In this document: positions 52,969-60,175 of the stretch, piece by piece
Layout: every line of letters starts with the position of its first letter
Numbering within the stretch: position 1 is the first letter of the stretch
NCBI RefSeq assembly: GCF_026340675.1
Contig: NZ_JAPEOX010000003.1
Location: 1 to 64,000, forward strand
Direction of reading: 5' to 3'
DNA: 64,000 nucleotides
Origin: Streptomyces sp. NBC_01264
GTDB taxonomy: Bacteria; Actinomycetota; Actinomycetes; Streptomycetales; Streptomycetaceae
Notes under the pieces: generated by a model
Told to the model about the DNA's origin: nothing
Databases searched by the model: none
What the model saw: only the letters and a program-made list of their open reading frames with translations
Translations under genes and position numbers: made by a program

Positions 52969-54093
52969 TTGAGAATCCGCAAAGCGACGCTGGCGGCTAT
53001 CGCCGGTACTGTCCTGTTCGCGACCGTCGGCACGGCCCTGCCTGCTGCGGCAGCCCAGACTCCTCAGTACTGTGCGCTGGTACGGTCCAGCAGCACCTGT
53101 GTGGACACTTTCAGGGCCCTTGTGGCCCGGGTGAGCGGCGTCAAGGATGCCCCGCTCACCCCGCCTGCAAGGGGGTCGCGGGCAATGAACGGCCTCCTCG
53201 CGCGGATTGATGACTCGTCCGGTGTCGTGTCGGGACTCTTCTTCACCGGCGACGACTGGGCCACCAGCGACGTCCTCGCGGTCATGGAGGGCGGCTGCTC
53301 CTCTCCGTCTGGGGGAAACTGGGGTTTTCCTAAGGTCAAGGACTTGAGCACCGTGTTCAGCGGAAAATTCGACAATAGGGTCAAATCTGGCATCGGGTTC
53401 AACAACTGTCAGATGACGTTCTTCCAACACCCCGTCTTCCAAGGAGCCTCGGCCACCGCCGAGAACGCGGGCCAGGAACTCGACGTCACTTCCATCCGGG
53501 GATTCTACAAGCCGAAGACAATAGCCGAGGGAGTGAAGGCATGCGGTGACGGGACAGCCACATGCACGTTCACCGCTCAGGGCAAGACGCTCGGGAAAGG
53601 CCCGGCAACGCTGATAGCCGAGGTCAACAACTGCTCATCGGTCGAACAGCAGCAGAGCATGACCTGGGCCAACACCCAGGAGACCAGCCTGAGCGCGGGT
53701 GGCGAAGCCGGTGCCACCGTGAGCGTGGAAGCCGGCCTCGGGGATGCTTTCAAGCTGGGCGCCTCTCTCAGCTTGAAAGCGACATGGGGCAAGACCCTCA
53801 CTGACTCGGAGACCTATTCCTCAAGCTACTGGCTCAGAATCGCTCCGGGTAAGAAGGGAATGCTCTGGCTTAGCCCGCCCGTAGAGGTGTACAGCGGCAC
53901 AGCCAGCGTGCAGTTCCGTGACAGCGGATACATCATGGCCGTCCCCTACACCATCACCCAGCCGATCCCCACGCCGGAAGGTCAGGGGGCAACTTTCTCG
54001 GACCGTATCCTGACACCTGCCGAACTCGCCTCGCCCATCGAGTGCCCCAGAGGATCCCAGGGACTGCAAGGCGAACTCAACCGCACAAAATAG
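52969..54093 (+). CDS. secreted protein, possible aerolysin-like pore former
   Basis: A 374-residue exported protein from TTG 52969 (AGGAGA five bases upstream). Signal peptide LRIRKATLAAIAGTVLFATV, cleavage after AAA (about residue 28). The first half contains several cysteines (QYCALV, STCVDTF, GGCSSPSGG, FNNCQMTF). Residues around 230-290 alternate polar and small residues (SLSAGGEAGATVSVEAGLGD, FKLGASLSLKATWGKTLTDS) as in the membrane hairpin of aerolysin/ETX-MTX2-type toxins, followed by YSSSYWLRIAPGKKGMLWLS. This is a pattern-based inference; plain unknown secreted protein is the alternative. The stop is immediately followed by an IS6 tip. Confidence 0.6.
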   Translation: MRIRKATLAAIAGTVLFATVGTALPAAAAQTPQYCALVRSSSTCVDTFRALVARVSGVKDAPLTPPARGSRAMNGLLARIDDSSGVVSGLFFTGDDWATSDVLAVMEGGCSSPSGGNWGFPKVKDLSTVFSGKFDNRVKSGIGFNNCQMTFFQHPVFQGASATAENAGQELDVTSIRGFYKPKTIAEGVKACGDGTATCTFTAQGKTLGKGPATLIAEVNNCSSVEQQQSMTWANTQETSLSAGGEAGATVSVEAGLGDAFKLGASLSLKATWGKTLTDSETYSSSYWLRIAPGKKGMLWLSPPVEVYSGTASVQFRDSGYIMAVPYTITQPIPTPEGQGATFSDRILTPAELASPIECPRGSQGLQGELNRTK

Positions 54094-54240
54094 GGTGCTG
54101 TCACGTTGTCGGTGGTGTGATCGTTTGATGGCGCGTCAGGGTGTGCCGAGGTCTTCCGTGGCCCGCTGCTCAGGCCGTGGCGGGCATGTCGGCGGACCCG
54201 GTGATGTGGTTCCAGATGGTGAAGCGGACGGTCATCTCGA
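54094..54240 (-). pseudogene. IS6 3' fragment (main subtype)
   Basis: On the minus strand it is an IS6 end: EMTVRFTIWNHITGSADMPA, stop, spacer, and the tip GGTGCTGTCACGTTGTCGG at 54094, the base after the secreted-protein stop. It joins an IS5 fragment at about 54240. Confidence 0.8.
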
Positions 54241-54528
54241 AGGGTACCGGCCGGCGCTCATCAGCTCGCCTTCGGCGTCGGCCTGGGCGAGCAGGGCGGT
54301 GAAGACCTTCTCCCAGGTGCCGTCGGCGGCCCACTTCCGCAGCCGGTTGTGGGCGCCCTTCCACGACCCGAAGTGCTCGGGCAGGTCCATCCACGGCGTG
54401 CCCGTGCGGTACTTGAACGCGATCGCGTCGATCACCTGCCGGTGATCACGCCACCGCCCACCCCGCCTCGGCGCCCGATCCGGCAACAACGGCTCAATGC
54501 GCGCCCACTGGGCATCAGTCAACGGCAC
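54241..54528 (-). pseudogene. IS5-family transposase, N-terminal fragment
   Basis: From ATG 54528: MPLTDAQWARIEPLLPDRAP, then GRWRDHRQVIDAIAFKYRTG and PWMDLPEHFGSWKGAHNRLR, the N-terminal domain of IS5/ISL2-type transposases. It runs into the IS6 fragment after DAEGELMSAG, so the catalytic part is missing. It is the last mobile remnant before the biosynthetic cluster. Confidence 0.88.
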
Positions 54529-54565
54529 ACATCAACCAACGATCCGATGATCCGAAGGAAACGGC

Positions 54566-54763
54566 CTAGCCGCGCCGGGGCTCGCGGATCACTTTGCCGT
54601 CCTTCACGAAGAGCCTCACCCGCTGCTCGTTGAAGTCCATCGTCACCATGCTGCCCTCGGGCACCACATGGACCGTAATCTCCGGGAACTCCGACCCGAT
54701 GTGCCGGCGGGCCTCCTCCACCGGCTTTCCCGTCAGCTCCGGCCACGCGCTCTTCGCCTCCAT
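54566..54763 (-). CDS. potato inhibitor I-type serine protease inhibitor
   Basis: A 65-residue protein matching the eglin c / CI-2 fold: KSAWPELTGKPVEEARRHIG, then HVVPEGSMVTMDFNEQRVRL and the closing REPRRG. The inhibitory loop is VPEGSMVTMDF, giving Met42-Asp43 as the likely P1-P1' pair, the same P1 residue as CI-2; such inhibitors block subtilisin- and chymotrypsin-like proteases. There is no signal peptide, so it would act inside the cell unless released. It is downstream of the small protein gene at 54819-55127 on the same strand. Confidence 0.85.
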   Translation of the reverse strand: MEAKSAWPELTGKPVEEARRHIGSEFPEITVHVVPEGSMVTMDFNEQRVRLFVKDGKVIREPRRG

Positions 54764-54818
54764 CAGCCCCTCCGAGATGGTGATCGCTTCCGGTCCCGCC
54801 CGACGCTACAGGCCACCC

Positions 54819-55127
54819 TCACAAGCCGCTGTCGATACCCGTCACGGCCGGCGGGCCGAGTGGGGCATCGGACTCCGAGAGGCCTGCCTCCTTCAGCGCC
54901 GCCGAGACGATCCGCATCGCGTCGAGCTCCGCCTCGTACTTGTCCGGAGCCTCCACCTCGAGCCGGATGGAGAAAGTGCGGTCGTCATTCAGGGTCAGGA
55001 GGCGCAGCCCCTCGTTCTCACTGACCTCCGTGTGCCGCGATGCCAACTTCCGCTCCACGACAGGACGCGCGGAATCAGCGACGTCCGACACGAACGTACC
55101 CGGGACCGTGATGACGAAGCTGGTCAC
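54819..55127 (-). CDS. small conserved hypothetical protein
   Basis: A 102-residue protein starting at GTG 55127 (AGGAG six bases upstream): TSFVITVPGTFVSDVADSAR, LRLLTLNDDRTFSIRLEVEA, then YEAELDAMRIVSAALKEAGL. The alternating strand-helix pattern suggests a small alpha/beta fold; no signal or membrane segment. I do not recognise a named family. It lies 55 bases upstream of the protease-inhibitor gene and is probably cotranscribed with it. Confidence 0.6.
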   Translation of the reverse strand: MTSFVITVPGTFVSDVADSARPVVERKLASRHTEVSENEGLRLLTLNDDRTFSIRLEVEAPDKYEAELDAMRIVSAALKEAGLSESDAPLGPPAVTGIDSGL

Positions 55128-55357
55128 GGCAACTCCTCACATAGGACGAAACTCCAGTGCCACCCGGCTGCCCCCGATTCTTCCCCATGAACTCGTACCG
55201 ACGGCGTCGTGGACCGGGCTGCGGGTACGCCGGGTGGCACAACAAACCGCGCATGTGGTTTCATTTGAGTGTGGCTCGCCGTGCGGCTTTCCGCTCGGCA
55301 GGGCCTTGCCTTCGGCCCGCCACGACCGGAAACCCGAGCCACGGTTCGCAGGGAGTC

Positions 55358-56527
55358 ATGGACATGCACGCGCACGAGGCACCCGCCGAGGTGCCCCTCG
55401 ACCTGTTCGACTCCTTACCGAGGAACGACCATCGGTTGAAGGCCGCGGAGTACGTGACCGGGCTGCTCTCCGCGCGCGGGCGCAAGACCCTGCGCAACGT
55501 GGCGGAACAGTTGGGCGGGCAGGAGGCGCGCAAGCAGAGCGTCCACCACTTCATCAGCGAGTCCTCCTGGGAGTGGGAACCCGTGCGCCGCGACCTTGCC
55601 CGCCATGCGGACGAACTCCTGCGCCCCCGGGGCTGGGTGGTGCGCCCCAGCGTCGTGCCCAAGGCGGGCGGGCACTCGGTCGGTGTGGCGGAGCACTTCG
55701 TGCCGCAGCTCGGACGGACCGTCACCGGGCAGCAGTCCTTCGGAGCCTGGCTGGCCTCACCGGCCGCGGGCGTACCGGTGAACTGGCAGCTCACCCTGTC
55801 GACCGAGTGGCTGGAGGCCCTCTCCTGGCGGCGGCGTGGCCAGGTCCCGGCGGAGACCCGGGCGCTGAGCCCGGAGGAGAACGCGGGCGACGTCGCCCTG
55901 CGCGCCTCGCGCTCCCTGTCCAGGACTCCCCTTCCGGTGGTGCTCGACGCGCCCGGTCTCGATCCGCTGCGCATGGGGCGGCGCTTCGAGCGGGCCGGGA
56001 TCCCGCTTGTCCAGCGCGTCGAGCAGCGCATACGGCTGCGGGTGGACCCCCTGGTGCTGCCCGGCCACGGCGGTCGGCCCGTCACCGCGTCATGGCTCAT
56101 CGGCGCGATGCGCCGGCTCTGGCGGCCGCACAGCCGGCTCTCGGCGAGCGGCAGGAACCTGTCGATGGCCGTTCCGGTCACGCTGCCCGAGGCGCTCGAC
56201 GGCGGCCAGGAGGCGGGCGGACACCGGCTCCTGGTGGCCCAGTGGCCCGCGTCCGACGTGGCCGCGGCCCGGTTGTGGCTGGCGGACGGCCGGATGCGCC
56301 ATGCCGACGTGCTGCGGCTGACCGGGCTCGCCGAGGTCGTGGACCGCGACGACGGCCTGGTGGCCACGCGGGTGGGGCTACGGGACTTCACCGGCCGGTC
56401 GTTCCAGGGCTGGCACCGTCACATCACGCTGGCCTCGGTGGCCCATCTCGCCTGCGTACGGGCGGCCCTGGGGTCCGCCGCACCGCGCCGGGCGGCCACG
56501 GGGCCCCGGCTGCTCAGGGCCGGCTGA
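55358..56527 (+). CDS. IS701-transposase-like protein, probably domesticated
   Basis: A 389-residue relative of IS701-family transposases: SARGRKTLRNVAEQLGGQEA, QSVHHFISESSWEWEPVRRD, GHSVGVAEHFVPQLGRTVTG, VPVNWQLTLSTEWLEA, LPVVLDAPGLDPLRMGRRFE (Asp197) and FTGRSFQGWHRHITLASVAH. The first catalytic acid (D-D-T in real IS701 enzymes) is RPS at residues 96-98, and the glutamate before GL-x-x-F-x-GRS is Val339. No inverted repeats flank it. Similar proteins are common beside antibiotic regulators, so a DNA-binding or regulatory role is possible. GGGAG precedes ATG 55358. Confidence 0.7.
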   Translation: MDMHAHEAPAEVPLDLFDSLPRNDHRLKAAEYVTGLLSARGRKTLRNVAEQLGGQEARKQSVHHFISESSWEWEPVRRDLARHADELLRPRGWVVRPSVVPKAGGHSVGVAEHFVPQLGRTVTGQQSFGAWLASPAAGVPVNWQLTLSTEWLEALSWRRRGQVPAETRALSPEENAGDVALRASRSLSRTPLPVVLDAPGLDPLRMGRRFERAGIPLVQRVEQRIRLRVDPLVLPGHGGRPVTASWLIGAMRRLWRPHSRLSASGRNLSMAVPVTLPEALDGGQEAGGHRLLVAQWPASDVAAARLWLADGRMRHADVLRLTGLAEVVDRDDGLVATRVGLRDFTGRSFQGWHRHITLASVAHLACVRAALGSAAPRRAATGPRLLRAG

Positions 56528-56649
56528 TCCGGCCGCGCCGGCGGGCGGCCGGCCGCCCCGCTTCCCCCTTCACACCGCGGTGCAGCCGAGCCACCTGCCC
56601 CGCACCGCACCGCACCACCCGAGACGTTCGCCTTGAAGGAGAGTGCGTC

Positions 56650-57480
56650 ATGCGATTCAACCTCATTGGACCGTTTCAGATCATCGCCGACAACGGTGAG
56701 GTCCGACCGGTGGGAACCCCCAAGGTCTCCCAGGTCCTGGCCGTGCTCCTCACCCATGCCAACGATCTCGTGACGCCGGACACCTTCATCCAGGAGCTGT
56801 GGCAGCACAGCCCGCCGCGCTCGGCGCTGAACACGGTGCAGACCTACGTGCACCACGCGCGCAGGCTGCTCACGGAGGACGCCCGGGCGGACGCCGAGCA
56901 CTCCCTGCTGACCACGCGGTTCGGCGGGTACACCATGCAGGTCGACGACTCGGCGATCGACATCAGGGTCTTCGAACGGCTGGTCGCCCGGGGTAAGGAC
57001 GAGCTCAAGGCGGGCCGGTACGAGGCCGCGGCCGACGCCTTCGGCGCGTCCCTCGACCTGTGGCGCGGTCCGGTGCTCTCCAACGTGCCGACGGGCGACG
57101 TCCTCGCCGGCCGGATCGTCCATCTGGAGGAACTGCGGATCAGGGCGCTGGAGTTGCGGATCGAGGCCATGCAGATGCTCGGACGGCTGCGCGAGCTCGT
57201 CCCCGAGCTGCGCACGCTCGTGCACAACTACCCGCTCAACGAGTGGTTCCACGGCCAGTTGATCGCCGCCCTGCACCAGGCGGGACGCCGCGCCGAGGCG
57301 CTGGACGCCTATCGGAAGGTCCGGCGCATCCTGCGGGAGGAGCTGGGGCTCGAGCCCTCGCCCGACATCCAGTGGCTGCACGAGAGCGTGCTCAGCCCGG
57401 CCCGGGTCCCGGCTGCCCCCGCCCTCGTGCCGGGCGGGGGTGTGGTCGTACCCCTGTGGGAGTCGGCGCGCACGGGCTGA
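56650..57480 (+). CDS. SARP-family transcriptional activator
   Basis: A 276-residue Streptomyces antibiotic regulatory protein. An OmpR-type winged-helix domain (MRFNLIGPFQIIADNGEVRP, VSQVLAVLLTHANDLVTPDT, ALNTVQTYVHHARRLL) is followed by a bacterial transcriptional activation domain (YEAAADAFGASLDLWRGPVL, LVPELRTLVHNYPLNEWFHG, AGRRAEALDAYRKVRRILRE, LGLEPSPDIQWLH). SARPs bind direct heptamer repeats at promoters and activate biosynthetic genes, here probably the adjacent PKS cluster. AAGGAGA lies ahead of ATG 56650. It is likely controlled by the butyrolactone receptor next door. Confidence 0.93.
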   Translation: MRFNLIGPFQIIADNGEVRPVGTPKVSQVLAVLLTHANDLVTPDTFIQELWQHSPPRSALNTVQTYVHHARRLLTEDARADAEHSLLTTRFGGYTMQVDDSAIDIRVFERLVARGKDELKAGRYEAAADAFGASLDLWRGPVLSNVPTGDVLAGRIVHLEELRIRALELRIEAMQMLGRLRELVPELRTLVHNYPLNEWFHGQLIAALHQAGRRAEALDAYRKVRRILREELGLEPSPDIQWLHESVLSPARVPAAPALVPGGGVVVPLWESARTG

Positions 57481-57538
57481 GCACGGGGGTGAGCACGAGC
57501 GTGGGCGCCGGTCGGCCCCGGGAGGGGACCGGGCGGGC

Positions 57539-58204
57539 TCAGCCCGCGCCGACGACCGCGGACTCGGCGCGCCAGGCCGGAAGGTCGTCGTGGAGGTGCG
57601 CGGCCCTGGCGGCCGAGATCTCGAGGCGGGGCAGGACGGTGGGGGTCGCGATCGCGGGCAGCAGGAGCTCGAGGAGCAGAGCGACCTCGTCGGCCAGGCC
57701 GTAGGTGCCGGGAAGTCCCTCGGTCACCACCCGGACGCCGGTCCAGGTGCTCACGATCATGCGGGCGGTGTCCGCCTCGTTGACGTGGGGAAGGACCTCT
57801 CCCCGTTCCTTGGCGTCCCTGAGGAATCCGACGAGCAGCTCGACCCAGTCCGGCCAGGCGGTGCCGAACTGCCCGCGCGACTGGGGGTCGACCGCGATCC
57901 GCAGGGCCGCGCTGAGCATCGGCTCACGAGGCAGCCGGTAGGCCAGCAGCAGCAGGGTGTCGACCATCTCCTGGAGCTTGAGCTCCTGCGGGCGGACGCC
58001 GTCCGTGGTCACGGCGGCGGCGAGTACGGCGCGCGCCAGATCCCCCTTGGAGGGGAAGTGGAAGTACAGGGCTCCCTTGGTCACATCCGCCCGCTCCAGG
58101 ATCTCGGCGATGGTCGTCGACTCGTAGCCGCGCTCGTCGAACGTCTCGGCAGCGGCCTCCAGGATGCACCGCCGGGTACGGATAGCACGTTCCTGCTGCG
58201 CCAC
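57539..58204 (-). CDS. gamma-butyrolactone receptor-type TetR repressor
   Basis: A 221-residue protein of the ArpA/ScbR type: RAIRTRRCILEAAAETFDER, then HTH GYESTTIAEILERADVTKGA and LYFHFPSKGDLARAVL. The ligand domain has PREPMLSAALRIAVDPQSRG and the tryptophan segment MIVSTWTGVRVVTEGLPG, matching the pocket Trp of ArpA-type receptors. It is divergent from an afsA homologue, the classic receptor/synthase pair (scbR/scbA). It should repress its own gene and neighbours until bound by a butyrolactone-like signal. A pseudo-receptor answering to an antibiotic is the alternative. Confidence 0.9.
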   Translation of the reverse strand: MAQQERAIRTRRCILEAAAETFDERGYESTTIAEILERADVTKGALYFHFPSKGDLARAVLAAAVTTDGVRPQELKLQEMVDTLLLLAYRLPREPMLSAALRIAVDPQSRGQFGTAWPDWVELLVGFLRDAKERGEVLPHVNEADTARMIVSTWTGVRVVTEGLPGTYGLADEVALLLELLLPAIATPTVLPRLEISAARAAHLHDDLPAWRAESAVVGAG

Positions 58205-58321
58205 AGGCCACCTCTCAGTACTTGTCTTCTAAAAACTGTTCCTTGAAAAGGACCGCTCAGCCGGTATCTTATCTCGTGCCGGAACCCGGCGCCTCAATCC
58301 AGGCCTGACCCAGGGGGGATC
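58205..58321. promoter_or_regulatory. divergent promoter region with an ARE-like box
   Basis: This 117-base gap separates the receptor and synthase genes. An imperfect palindrome GTTCCTTGAAAAGGAC (58238-58253) lies in a locally AT-rich stretch and is in the place and style of the autoregulatory elements (AREs) bound by butyrolactone receptors. The assignment is by position and symmetry only. Confidence 0.55.
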
Positions 58322-59230
58322 ATGCCCAAAGCCTTACTCTCCGATCGCAGACGGCACACGAAGGCCGTCCATCGGATCGGTGCGTCCGTCCAGAACGTCC
58401 CCCAGGAGTACGTGCATCTGCACGACGCGGAGGCCGTCCTGCTCACGAAGTGGTCCTCGCTGGGGTCGGACCGCTACGCCCTGAGCGCGCACTGGCCCGA
58501 GACCGGGGTCTACGGCGGCTCCGTCCCACTGCTCCTCACCCAGACGGTCCGTCAGGGTGCACTGCTCATAGGGCACTCCGAGTTAGAGGTCCCGCTGTCC
58601 CATCAGACGCTCATGGAGCTGATGGACTTCAGCGTTTCCAGCGATTTTTACGATCCGAATAACAAACCGGGCAACCTGTTCATTTTAGTGACGGTCAAAC
58701 GCAACAGGCCGCGCTCCCTGCGCGTCGAGCAGTCGATCCTGTCCGAGGGACGGCTGGTCGCGGAGGCACGGCTCGACTACAGCTGGATAGCCTCGGCCGC
58801 CTACCGCCGGCTGCGCGGCGAGCACACCGAGGTCGCGTGGGAAGAGGTGACCTCCCCCGCTCCGGTACCCGCGCACACGGTCGGGCGCACCCACGAGCGC
58901 GAGGTCGTCCTCGCTCCGAGCGACGTGCCGAACCGCTGGCAGCTGCGCACGGACGTGTCGAACCTCGCATTGTACGACCACCGGGTCGACCACGTGCCCG
59001 GCCTCGCGCTGATCGAGGCCGCCTACCAGGCCGCGCACGCGGTCACCGCACCGGACTGCCACCCCATCCGGGTGATGAGCACCTTCAACCGCTACGTCGA
59101 GTTCGACTCCCCGTGCTGGATCGACGCGATCGTCGTCCCGGCTCCGGACAAGGGCGTCATGCACGTCGAGATCACCGGGGTGCAGAACGGCGAGCGCGCC
59201 TTCTCCGTCTCCATGGACTGCGCACGGTAG
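58322..59230 (+). CDS. AfsA/ScbA-family butyrolactone-type signal synthase
   Basis: A 302-residue protein with the two AfsA repeats: VPQEYVHLHDAEAVLLTKWS, LLTQTVRQGALLIGHSELEV and FSVSSDFYDPNNKP in the first, then TDVSNLALYDHRVDHVPGLA, LIEAAYQAAHAV and FNRYVEFDSPCWID in the second. AfsA enzymes condense a beta-keto acyl chain from ACP with dihydroxyacetone phosphate to make the autoregulator. The gene has three TTA codons (58334-58336, 58583-58585, 58685-58687; codons 5, 88, 122), so its translation should depend on the bldA tRNA. It is divergent from its likely receptor. Confidence 0.92.
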   Translation: MPKALLSDRRRHTKAVHRIGASVQNVPQEYVHLHDAEAVLLTKWSSLGSDRYALSAHWPETGVYGGSVPLLLTQTVRQGALLIGHSELEVPLSHQTLMELMDFSVSSDFYDPNNKPGNLFILVTVKRNRPRSLRVEQSILSEGRLVAEARLDYSWIASAAYRRLRGEHTEVAWEEVTSPAPVPAHTVGRTHEREVVLAPSDVPNRWQLRTDVSNLALYDHRVDHVPGLALIEAAYQAAHAVTAPDCHPIRVMSTFNRYVEFDSPCWIDAIVVPAPDKGVMHVEITGVQNGERAFSVSMDCAR

Positions 59231-59301
59231 CGAAGCCGGCGTGGGGGGGGTACGGTCCGCGGGCAGGCGTCGGCCCCCGTTCCGTACCCGCCCGACCGCG
59301 C

Positions 59302-60075
59302 TCAGTGGTTGAGGTAGCCGCCGTCCACCGGCATGACGACACCGGTGACGTACGAGGACCTGTCGCTGAGCAGCCAGGCCGCGGCCTCGGCCACCTCCTC
59401 GGGTGCGGCGGTGCGCTTCTGGGAGGTGGCCGCCTCGACCGTCTCCTCCAGACCGGGGTTGCGCGCGAACCAGCCGAGCGTGATCTCGCTGCGGGTCGGA
59501 CCGGGCGCCACCGCGTTCACGCGGATGCCCCGCAGCGCGTACTCGTCGGCGGCGGCGCGGGTGAGGCCGGCCACCGCGTGCTTGGACGCCACGTACGGGG
59601 CCGCGGCGGAGATCGCCACCAGGCCGCCCACGCTGCTGTTGTTGACGATGGCGCCGCCGCCGGCGAGCATCGCGCCGATCTCGGCGCGCAGGCAGTTCCA
59701 CAGCCCCCGCACGTTGGTGTCGAAGATGCTGTCGTAGACCTCGTCCTCCATCTCGTGGAGGGGGGTCCGGTCCCCGCCGATGCCCGCGTTGTTGAAGGCC
59801 CCGTCGAGCCCGCCGAAACGTTCCGTCGCATGCGCGACCGCCCGCCGTACGTCGTCGGCGCGGGTCACGTCGCAGACCATCGACGAGGCCCGGAACCCCT
59901 TGTCGTTCAGCTCCGCCGTGAGGGCGGTCAGCCGCTCCTCCCGGCGCGCGGCCAGGACCACCGACGCGCCTTCCCTGGCGAAGACGGACGCGGCCGCCGC
60001 CCCTATGCCACTGCTCGCCCCCGTGATCAGGACGACCTTGCCCTGAAGTAACCCACCCTTATCCACATCCACCAT
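59302..60075 (-). CDS. short-chain dehydrogenase/reductase
   Basis: A 257-residue classical SDR: KVVLITGASSGIGAAAASVF (cofactor loop; the following AARREERL favours NADPH), NNAGIG, IVNNSSVGGL (catalytic Ser) and YVASKHAVAG (Tyr-x-x-x-Lys), then VNAVAPGPTRSEI and MPVDGGYLNH. It reduces a ketone or oxidises an alcohol; between afsA and the PKS gene it may reduce a butyrolactone precursor or tailor the polyketide. ATG 60075 is chosen for the conserved length, though no strong ribosome site is present; 60123 is an alternative. Confidence 0.88.
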   Translation of the reverse strand: MVDVDKGGLLQGKVVLITGASSGIGAAAASVFAREGASVVLAARREERLTALTAELNDKGFRASSMVCDVTRADDVRRAVAHATERFGGLDGAFNNAGIGGDRTPLHEMEDEVYDSIFDTNVRGLWNCLRAEIGAMLAGGGAIVNNSSVGGLVAISAAAPYVASKHAVAGLTRAAADEYALRGIRVNAVAPGPTRSEITLGWFARNPGLEETVEAATSQKRTAAPEEVAEAAAWLLSDRSSYVTGVVMPVDGGYLNH

Positions 60076-60175
60076 GGCGCCGATGCTGCCACGTTCCGCC
60101 GAGAAAGGTAAAGGATGTCTCAAGTCGAAGGTCCGGGCCTGGTCACGCCGTTGGAACCGGGCCCGGACCTCAGGG
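60076..60175. other. gap between PKS and SDR genes
   Basis: About 100 bases between the PKS stop and the SDR start, both on the minus strand. It could hold a promoter for the SDR gene. No terminator hairpin was noticed. Confidence 0.35.
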
